From: Bradyrhizobium glycinis
GTDB taxonomy: Bacteria > Pseudomonadota > Alphaproteobacteria > Rhizobiales > Xanthobacteraceae
Assembly: GCF_016031655.1 (NCBI RefSeq)
Contig: NZ_JACCHQ010000018.1
Span: 1 to 64,000, forward strand
Direction of reading: 5' to 3'
DNA: 64,000 bases
In this document: piece by piece, positions 8,276-18,644 of the stretch
Layout of the letters: each line of letters opens with the position of its first letter
Position numbering within the stretch: the first letter of the stretch is position 1
The notes under the pieces: model-generated
Seen by the model: only the letters and a program-made list of their open reading frames with translations
Databases searched by the model: none
What the model was told of the DNA's origin: nothing
Translations under genes and position numbers: made by a program

Positions 8276-10536
8276 CAGGCGGTTCCTTCCAGGGCTTGCC
8301 GTTCGAGGAGCGTTAGCGCGGCGATCCAGGCCTGACCGAGGCTGAGGCCGCCGTCGTTGGGCGGCAGCTGGCGTTGCAGCAACGGCGTGAGGCCGGCTGC
8401 TCTGCAGCCGCGCTCGATCTCGGCGCTGAGGATCGCGTTAAGGAAGCAGCCGCCGCTCAAGGCGACGGTCGTGATGCCGGTCGCATCGGCCGCGCGATTG
8501 ATCCAGTCGACGCAGGCTGTGGCCAGCGTGCCGTGGAACAGCTCGGCGCCTTGGGCCGGATCGATCGTCTCGTCGGCCAGGCGCGCGAACAACGGAGACA
8601 GGGACAGCACGCCGTTTTCGATGGTCCAGCCGTCCTCCGCGATGGGCCGTGTGCGGACGCGTGCTTCCAATTTCATAGCAGCCTCGCCCTCGTAGCTCTG
8701 CACCGGGCAGAGACCCAGCAGCCCCGCCGCCGCATCGAACATCCGGCCTGCGCTGGTCGTCATCGGCACGCCGGAATGCTCGAGCATGGTGCCAAGGCGC
8801 GCGGCCTGCGGCTGTGCACCGAACCGGGTCGCGACAACGCCGCCACGCCTGAGGCCATGCAGCACGCTCGCGGCCATGCGCCACGGCTCGCGCGCGGCAC
8901 GATCGCCACCGGGCATCTTCATCGGCGCCAGATGCCCGAGCCGCCGGAACTGAGCGCCATCGCACAACAGGAGCTCGCCGCCCCAATTGCCGCCGTCGCT
9001 GCCATAGCCGAAGCCGTCGAGAACCAACGCCAGCACCTCGTCTGCGACGCCATGCTCCGCCATTACCGAGGCCGCATGGGCATGGTGATGCTGGACCGCG
9101 ATCAGCGGCTTTCCCCTGGACTCGGCAAAGCGGGTCGAAGCCATGTTCGGATGCAGGTCATGGGCAATGACGACCGGCTCGACGTCGAGCGTCGAAAGCA
9201 GGTGATCCACCGTCTCCTCGAAAAAGCGGTGGCCTGCCGCAGTGTCGAGGTCGCCGATGTGCTGGGAGACGAACGCCTCGTTGCCGCGCGTGACCGTCAC
9301 CGTCGATTTCAATGCGCCGCCGACGGCGAGGATCGGCGGCACCGACCGGGCGAGGCGAACCGGATCGGGCACGTAGCCGCGCGCGCGGCGGATGAACTGC
9401 GTCCGGCCCGCGACGCATGCGGCCACGGAATCGTCGGCCCGGGTGACGATGTCGCGGTCATGCGTGACGATGAGATCGGCAATGCCGGCAAGGCGCCGCT
9501 CGGCCTCGCCGTTGTCGATCAGGAGCGGCTCGCCGCCAGGATTGGCACTGGTTGCGACGATCGCCCAACTTGCGCAGGCCCGCTGCTGCGTCCCATTGAG
9601 GGCTTCGAAGATCAGGTGATGAAGCGGCGTGACCGGCAGCATGATGCCGAGGCGCGACAGCTCCGGTGCGATGGCCGGCGCGAGACGTTGGCGCGAGGCC
9701 ATCAGCACGATCGGCCGCGGCGACGTCTCGAGCAGCGCGAGCTCGGCGGCATCGGCCTCGGCGAGGTGGGCGACCGCCTCCACCGAGCCGACCATCACGG
9801 CAAAGGGTTTCTGATCGCGCTGCTTGCGCCGCCGAAGGCGCCGCACGACATCGTCGTCGCGGGCATCGCAGAGAAGCTGATAACCGCCGAGCCCCTTAAT
9901 CGCGACGATCTTGCCGCCTGCGATCGCGGCGGCAATGTCCGCGACCTCATGGCTGAGCCTCGGTCCGCAATCCGGACAGGCGATCGCCTCGGCATGGAAA
10001 CGGCGGCTGCTCGGGTTGGCGTAATCGTCCGCGCAGGCTCTGCACATCGCAAAGCCCTTCATTGCGGTGGTTGCGCGGTCATAAGGCAGCCGCTCGGCAA
10101 TGGTGTAACGCGGGCCACAATGGGTGCAGTTGATGAACGGATAGCGATAAAAGCGGCTGTTCGGGTCGAACAGCTCGCGCAGACATTCGTCGCAAGTCGC
10201 AGCGTCGGCGACGATGCGGGTCGATACCCTGCCCTGCTCGCTGGCGCGGATGCAAAACTCCGCACTCGCGACCGCGCCGACCGGCTGCACCGAAATTTCG
10301 TCGATCCGGGCCAGCGGGGGCTTTTCGAGCCGCAGCGCTGTGACGAAGTCGGCTGCACGCTCGCCCTCGACCTCTATGACCACCCCGTGCGGGTCGTTGG
10401 CGACGAAGCCGCCGAGCCGATAGCGCGTGGCGAGACCGTAAACATGCGGACGAAATCCGACGCCCTGCACGGCACCGCGCACGTGCAGTCGCAACCTCCT
10501 CCCGTCGTGCGCGCTCGTCCCCCCGTCCATCGTCAA
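8275..10536 (-). CDS. hypF: Carbamoyltransferase HypF
   Basis: HypF transfers a carbamoyl group from carbamoyl phosphate to the HypE C-terminal Cys with ATP. All domains are visible in 753 residues. An acylphosphatase domain (RGAVQGVGFRPHVYGLA, about 20-35) is followed by two zinc-finger units (CDECLRELF, then NCTHCGPRYT; CRACADDY, then CPDCGP; about 110-190). Then come a YrdC-like domain (KGLGGYQLLCDA) and the C-terminal Kae1-like carbamoyltransferase part (HHHAHAASVMAEHG, GFGYGSDGGNWGGE, ALSGGCFLNAI). It overlaps hypB upstream and hypC downstream. It is full length, so unlike some Bradyrhizobium hypF copies it is not truncated. Confidence 0.97.
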   Translation of the reverse strand: MTMDGGTSAHDGRRLRLHVRGAVQGVGFRPHVYGLATRYRLGGFVANDPHGVVIEVEGERAADFVTALRLEKPPLARIDEISVQPVGAVASAEFCIRASEQGRVSTRIVADAATCDECLRELFDPNSRFYRYPFINCTHCGPRYTIAERLPYDRATTAMKGFAMCRACADDYANPSSRRFHAEAIACPDCGPRLSHEVADIAAAIAGGKIVAIKGLGGYQLLCDARDDDVVRRLRRRKQRDQKPFAVMVGSVEAVAHLAEADAAELALLETSPRPIVLMASRQRLAPAIAPELSRLGIMLPVTPLHHLIFEALNGTQQRACASWAIVATSANPGGEPLLIDNGEAERRLAGIADLIVTHDRDIVTRADDSVAACVAGRTQFIRRARGYVPDPVRLARSVPPILAVGGALKSTVTVTRGNEAFVSQHIGDLDTAAGHRFFEETVDHLLSTLDVEPVVIAHDLHPNMASTRFAESRGKPLIAVQHHHAHAASVMAEHGVADEVLALVLDGFGYGSDGGNWGGELLLCDGAQFRRLGHLAPMKMPGGDRAAREPWRMAASVLHGLRRGGVVATRFGAQPQAARLGTMLEHSGVPMTTSAGRMFDAAAGLLGLCPVQSYEGEAAMKLEARVRTRPIAEDGWTIENGVLSLSPLFARLADETIDPAQGAELFHGTLATACVDWINRAADATGITTVALSGGCFLNAILSAEIERGCRAAGLTPLLQRQLPPNDGGLSLGQAWIAALTLLERQALEGTA

Positions 10537-11444
10537 CCCTGCGCAGTTCTCTCAGCCTGCTTCAGCTTCGCCCAGCGCTTGCGGATCCAGGCATAGAAGG
10601 CGGAAAACCCCTCGCCCGTGCGCGCCGACACCGTCATCACCTCGATGCCCGGATTGACCCGCCGCGCATATTCGACCGTCCTGGCAAGGTCGAAGTCAAG
10701 CACCGGCGCGAGGTCGATCTTGTTGATCAGCATCAAGGCGGAAGCCGCGAACATGTCGGGATATTTCAGCGGCTTGTCCTCGCCCTCGGTGGTCGAGAAC
10801 ACCACGATCTTGCAGGCTTCGCCGAGATCGAAGGCCGCAGGACAAACGAGGTTGCCGACATTCTCGATGAAGAGAAGGCCGCCGTTCAGCCAGGGCAGCC
10901 GGTCATAGGCCTCGCCGACCATGGCCGCATCGAGGTGACAGCCCTTGCCGGTATTGACCTGGATGGCGGCAACGCCGGTGGCGCGGATGCGCTCGGCATC
11001 GTTGGAGGTCTGCTGGTCGCCCTCGATCACGCCGATCGGAAAACTGTCCTTCAATTCCGAGACCGCACGGACGAGAAGCGATGTCTTGCCGGCGCCGGGG
11101 CTCGACACCAGGTTGAAGACGAGCACCTCGTCGGCGCGGAAGCGCGCACGGTTGTCGGCCGCGAGTCGGTCGTTCTTGCCGAGAATGTCGCGTTCGACCT
11201 GGATGATGCGCTCGCTGCTCATGCCGGCGATCGTCTGCCCGGCCGGGTTGGCACTGCGGTCAAGCAGTCCGGCATCGCCCGTCGCGAGATCGTGGTGAGG
11301 ATCGTGGTCATGCCCATGACCGTGATGGTGATGGTGATGATGATGATGCCCATCGTGACCATGGTCATGGTCATGGCCATGATGATGATCATGCGCATGT
11401 TCGATGGATGCCTTGCCATCGCTGCAGCCGCAGACCGTACACAT
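10533..11444 (-). CDS. hypB: Nickel-binding GTPase HypB
   Basis: HypB inserts nickel together with HypA. I start at MCTVCGCSDGK (11444), giving 303 residues and preserving the N-terminal CxxCGC nickel site. A long His-rich stretch (about residues 16-53, about two dozen His) can store nickel, as known for B. japonicum HypB. The GTPase domain follows: P-loop SSPGAGKTSLL near 115, then EGDQQTSNDAERI, FIENVGNLVCP and NKIDLAP. The GTG/ATG-rich extension upstream of 11444 is antisense over hypA. The start overlaps the hypA stop by ATGA. Confidence 0.97.
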   Translation of the reverse strand: MCTVCGCSDGKASIEHAHDHHHGHDHDHGHDGHHHHHHHHHGHGHDHDPHHDLATGDAGLLDRSANPAGQTIAGMSSERIIQVERDILGKNDRLAADNRARFRADEVLVFNLVSSPGAGKTSLLVRAVSELKDSFPIGVIEGDQQTSNDAERIRATGVAAIQVNTGKGCHLDAAMVGEAYDRLPWLNGGLLFIENVGNLVCPAAFDLGEACKIVVFSTTEGEDKPLKYPDMFAASALMLINKIDLAPVLDFDLARTVEYARRVNPGIEVMTVSARTGEGFSAFYAWIRKRWAKLKQAERTAQG

Positions 11445-11785
11445 CAGTCGACCTCCAATTCCCGCACGCGCATCTCTTCGCCACCCGTGACCTGCAAATG
11501 ATAGCCGGCGCAGGACGGGCATGGCTCGTAGCGCTGCTTGATCTCGACGCTCTTGGAACAATCCATGCACCAGGCCGTGCCCGGCGTCGCCACGATCTCA
11601 AGCCGGGCGCCTCGCGCGATGGTCCGGGCCGCAACGGCCTCGAAGCAGAATTTCAACGCCTCCGGCGCCACATGGCTGAGAGCGCCGATCTCGAGGCAGA
11701 CCACGTTCACCTTGGCGAAGGCGCGCTTGCGCGCCTCCTCCTCGACGATGCCGATGATACCCTCGCACAGTGCCATCTCATGCAT
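11444..11785 (-). CDS. hypA: Nickel metallochaperone HypA
   Basis: A 113-residue partner of HypB. The N-terminal nickel-binding MHEMALCEG is intact, as are the two zinc CxxC pairs (CMDC near 74, CPSC near 90). It starts inside the end of hupK (8-bp overlap). A longer upstream start is possible in frame, but it would remove the required N-terminal Met-His. Confidence 0.97.
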   Translation of the reverse strand: MHEMALCEGIIGIVEEEARKRAFAKVNVVCLEIGALSHVAPEALKFCFEAVAARTIARGARLEIVATPGTAWCMDCSKSVEIKQRYEPCPSCAGYHLQVTGGEEMRVRELEVD

Positions 11786-12863
11786 GGCCGGCCTCGCGGA
11801 AGTCGAGGTTGAAGCCGACGCAAGGATCGAACGAGCCGACCAGCGCACGCACCGCGTCCTGGCCCCGCCGGCCGGCGGCCAGCATCGCACCCTTGAGCAT
11901 CCGGACCAGCGGTCCCCGCGCGTGGAAATTCCACTCGGTCGGTGCCAGGAATTCGAAGCTCACGATGCGCTCCGCCTCGTCGAGCGCGACCGCGTGGTAG
12001 AGCCGGCCTCGCGCACATTCGACCGCGGCCGCCGCCTTGCCAGGGCCGAGCCGGTAGCTCGCAACGACACCGTCGTCGAGGCTGGCCTCGCCATGGAGCC
12101 AGGCACAGAGCCGCGCGACCTCGGCGATGCGCGCCTCGAGCCGCGCCGCCGGGCTCGCCGCTGGCGGGACGGGCTCGCGCTGAGCCCGGCGCGCCCAGAC
12201 GCCGGTCTCCGGAATTCTGCCGCAGAGATCCGGCGCATCGGAATAGGCTGGCCCGTCCGCGAGCAGACGCGTGACGATGTCGAGATCATCGGCGGCGGTC
12301 AGGAATGATGGCTCGACCGCCGGCGGCGACAATCCCTTGCTCTCGCAGCGTGCGACATAGACGGCCAGCGCGCTGCCGGGCGCGAGGGCCGGACCTTCGC
12401 CAACAATCCCCAGTGCGGCGAGCGCAGCCCTGATCTGTGCCACGGCCTCGCGCCGCGCAGCTTCCGGTACGCCTTCGCTCGCCACGCCGAGAACCGCGCT
12501 CGCCTGCATCATGGCGCGGACGGCACCGGCGCTGCCGCCGTCGAGTGCAATTCCTCCAACGAACAGGCCCCGCAACAACTCGGTCAGGCGTTCGGCAACC
12601 ACCGCCGTGACTCGACGGAGTGCAGCCGCTTGCGTCGCCTCCTGCCCAGAAGCGGTCTCGATCGCCGTCAGATATGCCACCTGATGCGCGACCGAGCAGA
12701 GCGAGAACAGCCGCGGCAACACCGGAACCAGGGACGCCGCGGGCTTTCCCGCAAACAGCCGCGTCAGCGGCGGCCGGCTGCGCGGCCGGATCGCGACATC
12801 GGCGATGGTGGCGCCGGCGAGCCACACCGTGATGTCGATCTCGTTGCGGAAGACCAGGCTCAT
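11778..12863 (-). CDS. hupK: Hydrogenase accessory protein HupK
   Basis: HupK resembles a worn [NiFe] large subunit and is thought to act as a scaffold during active-site assembly. The 361-residue product keeps a C-terminal GSFDPCVGFNLDF, similar to the DPCxxC motif of HupL but with one Cys lost. It also has a large-subunit-like SFEFLAPTEWNFHARGP, and the N-terminal CxxC pair of HupL is absent. It overlaps hupJ by four bases and hypA by eight. Confidence 0.93.
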   Translation of the reverse strand: MSLVFRNEIDITVWLAGATIADVAIRPRSRPPLTRLFAGKPAASLVPVLPRLFSLCSVAHQVAYLTAIETASGQEATQAAALRRVTAVVAERLTELLRGLFVGGIALDGGSAGAVRAMMQASAVLGVASEGVPEAARREAVAQIRAALAALGIVGEGPALAPGSALAVYVARCESKGLSPPAVEPSFLTAADDLDIVTRLLADGPAYSDAPDLCGRIPETGVWARRAQREPVPPAASPAARLEARIAEVARLCAWLHGEASLDDGVVASYRLGPGKAAAAVECARGRLYHAVALDEAERIVSFEFLAPTEWNFHARGPLVRMLKGAMLAAGRRGQDAVRALVGSFDPCVGFNLDFREAGHA

Positions 12864-13372
12864 CCGCGCCGCTCCGTCAAGGCACCACGCAGAAAGTTAC
12901 GCCGATCGATCTGACTTGTCGCAGGCGCGCGGCGGCGGACCGCCTCCTCGCTGTCCGCCGGCAGCATCAGCTCCGCCAGTGCGGCTTCGGCCGTTGCCCG
13001 GGCGGCGGCCATGTCGGCGAACTCGAACATCGGCGAGAACAGCGAGCAGCTCGCGACCCGGCCCATTTGTCCGACCTCGCTGAGGGTGAATTCGATATCA
13101 CCTGCGGGAAAGCGGATTCGCGAGTTCGAGCCCGCCGTCTCCCGCGCCGCACTTGCCGGCATCACCACGTTCATGAACCACGGCGTGACCATGATGCCGA
13201 CCATCGTGCCATTGAAGGAGCGGAAACCGACCGCCTCGACGCCGAGCGCCTGGTTGTAGATCGGCAGATCTTTCATCGCGCGATCGCCGATCTCGCGATA
13301 GCTTGCGGCCAGGAGCTCGCCCCACGCCGCGGCGTCCCGGTCGCGAGCAGGATTGGGGGCGCTCCCCATCAT
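12860..13372 (-). CDS. hupJ: Hydrogenase expression protein HupJ
   Basis: A 170-residue HupJ-family protein, required in rhizobia for full uptake-hydrogenase processing; its exact reaction is not established. Visible features are a central MVGIMVTPWFMNVVMPA strand, then SEVGQMGRVASCSLFSPMFEF, and a C-terminal RRNFLRGAL. I start at the first of two Met codons at 13372, which overlaps the hupI stop by ATGA. A longer upstream frame is antisense to hupI. Confidence 0.92.
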   Translation of the reverse strand: MMGSAPNPARDRDAAAWGELLAASYREIGDRAMKDLPIYNQALGVEAVGFRSFNGTMVGIMVTPWFMNVVMPASAARETAGSNSRIRFPAGDIEFTLSEVGQMGRVASCSLFSPMFEFADMAAARATAEAALAELMLPADSEEAVRRRAPATSQIDRRNFLRGALTERRG

Positions 13373-13578
13373 GCCTCGATCGCCATGAATTTGGATTTCG
13401 GCGCGTCGCAGTTCGGGCAATGCCAGTCCTCCGGCAGCGCCGCGAACGGCGTGCCGGGCGCGATCTGGGCGACCTCGTCGCCATCGGCGGGATCGTAGAT
13501 GGTCCAGCAGATGCCGCATTCGAGCCGCGTCACGTCGGCAACGTCCTGGCGCACGCCAAAATTCTCGAAGGCGCTCAT
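13369..13578 (-). CDS. hupI: Rubredoxin HupI
   Basis: A 69-residue rubredoxin-type electron carrier with the two iron-binding Cys pairs ECGICWTIYDP and HCPNCDAPKS. HupI is thought to help assemble the HupS iron-sulfur clusters under oxygen. It overlaps hupH upstream and hupJ downstream by four bases each. Confidence 0.96.
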   Translation of the reverse strand: MSAFENFGVRQDVADVTRLECGICWTIYDPADGDEVAQIAPGTPFAALPEDWHCPNCDAPKSKFMAIEA

Positions 13579-14438
13579 TTGAAATAGGCCTCGATGATTT
13601 CCTGCAGCCGCTCGGCGGAATCCTCGAAATCCTCGTCCGCCGCGAGCGCGACGGTCGGCACCCCGCCGACTTCCAGCGTGTCGAGAATGATGGTGTCCAT
13701 GGCGTTGAAGAACTGCACCGACCAGACATTGCGTATGCCCGTCGACAGCACCCGGCAGGTGCCATAGCCGCGCGACACGAGCTGGATCGGTCCGTTCCGG
13801 ATCGTCTCCTGCAGGAAGCTCATATCGACCGGGCTCATCGGCAGCAGCGTGAAATTGATGATCTGCGAGCGGGTGCCGGGACGCCAGGCCAGCGCGCGCT
13901 CGCGAATCTCGGCGAGCACCGGCAGCACGTTCATGGCGCCCTCCGGCGCCTGCCCGATCTCGAAATCGGCGGACGTCAGGTCGGCGGCCGCGCGCTTGAC
14001 GATCTCCGGGATGGCGCCGATCTCGATATATTCGGAGGCGGCGTCGGTCTTGAGCCGCACGCGCCAGATCCCCGCCAGAACCGATTCCTGGATCTGCGCC
14101 AGCGAACCGTCCGGAAGCGCGACGACGCCGCCGACCTCGCCTTCGCCGAGCACGTCGGCGACGAGCTTGCTCTCGAGATCGTTGAGGTTGGCGAGCCGGA
14201 ACAGCTGGTTCGGCGCGTCCGCCTTTTGCTCCGCGATGGCTGCCGCCATCTTCGAGAGCAGCGCCACCGCGTTAGGACAGCGCTTGGCGAGCTCCGCGCT
14301 GTCGAGCGTTGCAAGCCGCGCGAGCGCGCCAGCTGCCGTCAGGCTGCCGCTCGCCGCATTGAGACTCTCCTCCCCGATCGGAAACACGCTGACCGGTTGC
14401 TCGGCGCCTTCGGGCGCATCCCAGAAGCCGACCTTCAT
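13575..14438 (-). CDS. hupH: Hydrogenase expression protein HupH
   Basis: A 287-residue protein of the HupH/HyaF family, needed for maturation of the uptake hydrogenase; the molecular role is not settled. The family hallmarks in the C-terminal half are NVLPVLAEIRE, FTLLPMSPVDMSFL and SRGYGTCRVLSTGIRNVWSV. The start MKVGFWDAPEG at 14438 overlaps the hupG stop by ATGA. Confidence 0.95.
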   Translation of the reverse strand: MKVGFWDAPEGAEQPVSVFPIGEESLNAASGSLTAAGALARLATLDSAELAKRCPNAVALLSKMAAAIAEQKADAPNQLFRLANLNDLESKLVADVLGEGEVGGVVALPDGSLAQIQESVLAGIWRVRLKTDAASEYIEIGAIPEIVKRAAADLTSADFEIGQAPEGAMNVLPVLAEIRERALAWRPGTRSQIINFTLLPMSPVDMSFLQETIRNGPIQLVSRGYGTCRVLSTGIRNVWSVQFFNAMDTIILDTLEVGGVPTVALAADEDFEDSAERLQEIIEAYFK

Positions 14439-14881
14439 GGCGCGACACCTTGTGTGCGATGCTGGGGAACGATGGTGACGGCGACGGCGGCGCACTGCCC
14501 GCGCGGCCGGTCGATCAATTTCGTGATGCGGTCGATATAGACCGACCAATCCTGAATCTTGGCGATCAGCCCCAGTGTTTCGCCCCTGGCGACGAAGATC
14601 AGCGTCGGTTGCACGCGCACACCGAAGCGCTCGCCGAGCGCTCGCTCGGCATCGCGCGCGATGACCGCGCCACGCAGCCGGCCTCCGAATGCGGCGATCA
14701 GCTCCGGCAGCACCACGGCGAGGTCGGTCGCCTCGGGAAAGCGGTTGGGATCGCCTGCGGACAGCAGCACCGCGATCGCACCGGCCTCGTCGGCCCCGCC
14801 CAGAAATTCATCGACCGTCGCGGCGTCGACCTCAGGCAGGCCGTGCCGCGTCAGACCATGCTTCCCCACCTGGAATTCCAT
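14435..14881 (-). CDS. hupG: Hydrogenase chaperone HupG (HyaE family)
   Basis: A 148-residue thioredoxin-like protein of the HupG/HyaE family, thought to chaperone the Tat-exported small subunit. The thioredoxin-like core FGVRVQPTLIFVARGE is visible, without a CxxC pair. The start at 14881 has a strong ribosome site (GGGAGG 5 bp upstream). A 270-bp gap separates it from hupF, the largest break inside the operon, and that gap holds a FixK/Fnr-like box (see 14975-14988). Confidence 0.93.
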   Translation of the reverse strand: MEFQVGKHGLTRHGLPEVDAATVDEFLGGADEAGAIAVLLSAGDPNRFPEATDLAVVLPELIAAFGGRLRGAVIARDAERALGERFGVRVQPTLIFVARGETLGLIAKIQDWSVYIDRITKLIDRPRGQCAAVAVTIVPQHRTQGVAP

Positions 14882-14974
14882 CAGACCTCCCCTGGCAAGC
14901 TTATGTTTTCGCTTCGAAATGGGGTTAGCAAGGCACATGCCAGGATAGACTAGCAATCCTCCCGGATTATCCGT

Positions 14975-14988
14975 TTGATCTACATCAT
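14975..14988 (-). promoter_or_regulatory. FixK/FnrN-like box upstream of hupG
   Basis: TTGATCTACATCAT matches the anaerobox TTGAT-N4-ATCAA in 9 of 10 positions. It lies 94 bp upstream of the hupG start in the only sizeable intergenic gap of the operon (14882-15151), so an internal FixK-dependent promoter for hupG onward is plausible. Confidence 0.55.
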
Positions 14989-15151
14989 GTATTTTCGAGC
15001 GCGCAGAAGGGCGCATACATTGATGGTAAGATGCTTTCCGGTTTTGGATGGAATTCATCTTTGCAGAGAGAAAGATAACTTCCAGGCTAGCCTGCAGCCA
15101 GCAAGCCGATTGCCGCGGCGGGGTGCGCCAGCGCAGGTGCCGGCGGGTCGC

Positions 15152-15448
15152 TTACTCGGAGCGAAGATGTGCGGGCAGTTGCGGCTCGCGGTTGATCAGA
15201 TCCGCGAAGAAGCGATCGCAATCCTCGCCGTCGAGCGCAGCACCGAGACCGTCGATGGCGGCGCCGATCAGGCGCGCCTCTTCCTCGTCCAGAAGCCGGA
15301 TCGCGCTATCGATGTAGACGAGCACGTGAGCACCGACCGGCGGATTGGACAGCAGCAGCACCGAGACGCGGCGCTGTTCGCCACGAAATTCGCACAGTGC
15401 CGACATCCCATCGGTCTCGACAATCGTCATTGGCAGGCCGAGGCACAT
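15152..15448 (-). CDS. hupF: HypC-like chaperone HupF
   Basis: A 98-residue HypC-family chaperone specific for the uptake hydrogenase; in rhizobia it also stabilises HupL at higher oxygen. Cys2 is present in MCLGLPMTI, and the strand VGAHVLVYIDSAI matches the family. The C-terminal extension (to HLRSE) separates it from the 78-residue HypC. It lies 27 bp after hupD. Confidence 0.95.
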   Translation of the reverse strand: MCLGLPMTIVETDGMSALCEFRGEQRRVSVLLLSNPPVGAHVLVYIDSAIRLLDEEEARLIGAAIDGLGAALDGEDCDRFFADLINREPQLPAHLRSE

Positions 15449-15475
15449 CGCGCGTTCTCCAGACGGCCGCGCCGG

Positions 15476-16054
15476 TCAGACCGGCCGCATCTCGTAATTG
15501 AGATGATCGATGTCGTTGGCGAGCAGCCGCTCGGATGCCACCAAGGGTTCGCCGCGCTGCTGCACCTCGATGCGCCAATCGGCCAGGATCCGGCAGGCGA
15601 GCTCGATCGCAGGCGCGATCTGGTCGCGCACCGGCTGCGTCAGCGGCCCGCCCCAGTCTTCGAGATCGAGCGGCTGGCAACCGATCAGGACGAGGTGCTT
15701 CGGGCAGCGGCCGAGCAAATCGGCCGCGCTGATCACCTCCTGGAAGCCGGTCTGGTGCAGGCTCATCTTCTTGGCGCCGGTGAAGCGCGGCACCTCGTCG
15801 TCGCGCACCAGCTTCAGCTGGCCCGGCTCGAGGCCATAGTCGATGGCGTCGAACACGATCAGGCGATCGGCCTCCTCCAGGTAGTTCACGAGGTAGAGGC
15901 CCTGCGTGCCGCCGTCGAGAATGGTGACGTTGTCGGGCACGGCGTGGCGGCGGTGGAATTCTTCCACCACGCGTACGCCAAAGCCCTCGTCGGCCCACAG
16001 GATATTGCCGATGCCGAGCACCAGGATGCGGTCGTTTTGCGAAGATTTCGACAT
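15476..16054 (-). CDS. hupD: HupL maturation endopeptidase
   Basis: The HupD protease removes the C-terminal tail of HupL after nickel insertion. The family motif LGIGNILWADEGFGVRVVEE (about residues 12-31, with the nickel-sensing acidic residue) and VFDAIDYGLEPG are present. A conserved His lies in MSLHQTGFQEV. Length 192 residues, as expected. It follows hupC by 16 bp. Confidence 0.96.
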   Translation of the reverse strand: MSKSSQNDRILVLGIGNILWADEGFGVRVVEEFHRRHAVPDNVTILDGGTQGLYLVNYLEEADRLIVFDAIDYGLEPGQLKLVRDDEVPRFTGAKKMSLHQTGFQEVISAADLLGRCPKHLVLIGCQPLDLEDWGGPLTQPVRDQIAPAIELACRILADWRIEVQQRGEPLVASERLLANDIDHLNYEMRPV

Positions 16055-16070
16055 CGGTCGCGTTCCCGTC

Positions 16071-16814
16071 TCAATCGCGGAATTGCCGTTCGCCTGATAT
16101 CATCGAGGAGACGATGCTCTGGCGCGACATGATGTCTTCGCGGACCGCCGCGTAGATGTGGACCATCACGAACATCACCAGCGCCCACATGCCGAGGTGG
16201 TGCCAGGTGTGCACGTCCTGGCTGTTCGGCCAGATCGCGAACACCCAGCCGAACAATTTGTGCTGCCAGCTGTCGATCCCGGTGCCCTCGGAATAGAGCG
16301 CAAAGCCGGTGACGATCATGAAAGCCACGAACAGGGTGAAGCCCGTGAACATCGCCGTTTGCGACAGCGGATTATGGCCGACATACATCTTCGGCTTGCG
16401 CTCCAGGAACGCGTACCAGCGGATCTCGTGCAGCACTTCCTTCCAGAACTGCTTGCGATGAACCGGGATGTAAAAGATCTGCCGGGAGTGGTGGTTGCCG
16501 ACGAAGGCCCACAAGAAGCGCGTGAGGAAGAAGACCGCGAGCACCTGTCCGGCGGCGAAATGGGCAAAGCGGATGTAGCCCATGACGAAGTTGTCAGACG
16601 CTTCGCCGGCGACCGTCGGCAGCGGCGATCCGATGAAATAGCCTGTCACCATCAGCACGAGAATCGAAAACGCGTTCACCCAGTGGCAGATCCGGACCGG
16701 CGCTTCATAGACGTAGACGGTGGGCCTGCCCACCGCACGTTCTCCGGAAGCGTCGGCGGCGATCGCGGAGAGGTCCGACCTGACGTCCGAACCGGGAGCA
16801 ATGGCATCCATCAT
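16071..16814 (-). CDS. hupC: Hydrogenase cytochrome b subunit HupC
   Basis: A 247-residue di-haem b-type cytochrome that anchors HupSL and passes electrons to the quinone pool. Several hydrophobic segments are visible (for example FSILVLMVTGYFIG and VLAVFFLTRFLWAF), with His residues in RICHWVNAF, RFAHFAAGQ and TWHHLGMWALVMF. The N-terminus carries an about 30-residue polar extension. It starts 9 bp after the hupL stop. Confidence 0.97.
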   Translation of the reverse strand: MMDAIAPGSDVRSDLSAIAADASGERAVGRPTVYVYEAPVRICHWVNAFSILVLMVTGYFIGSPLPTVAGEASDNFVMGYIRFAHFAAGQVLAVFFLTRFLWAFVGNHHSRQIFYIPVHRKQFWKEVLHEIRWYAFLERKPKMYVGHNPLSQTAMFTGFTLFVAFMIVTGFALYSEGTGIDSWQHKLFGWVFAIWPNSQDVHTWHHLGMWALVMFVMVHIYAAVREDIMSRQSIVSSMISGERQFRD

Positions 16815-16823
16815 CGCCGCCTC

Positions 16824-18614
<1,791 letters not shown>

Positions 18615-18644
18615 AGTCGTCCCTGCCCTGATGTCTCTTTTTGC

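Noticed and set aside
8374..10596. Long plus-strand open frame (740 codons) opposite hypF
   Set aside because: It is the mirror of hypF in a high-GC genome; its translation is Arg/His/Asp/Gly-rich without any family motif, while hypF is complete.
11444..11570. Longer HypB start
   Set aside because: The extra 42 residues are read antisense-free but overlap hypA in another frame and lack a ribosome site; starting at MCTVCGC keeps the known metal site.
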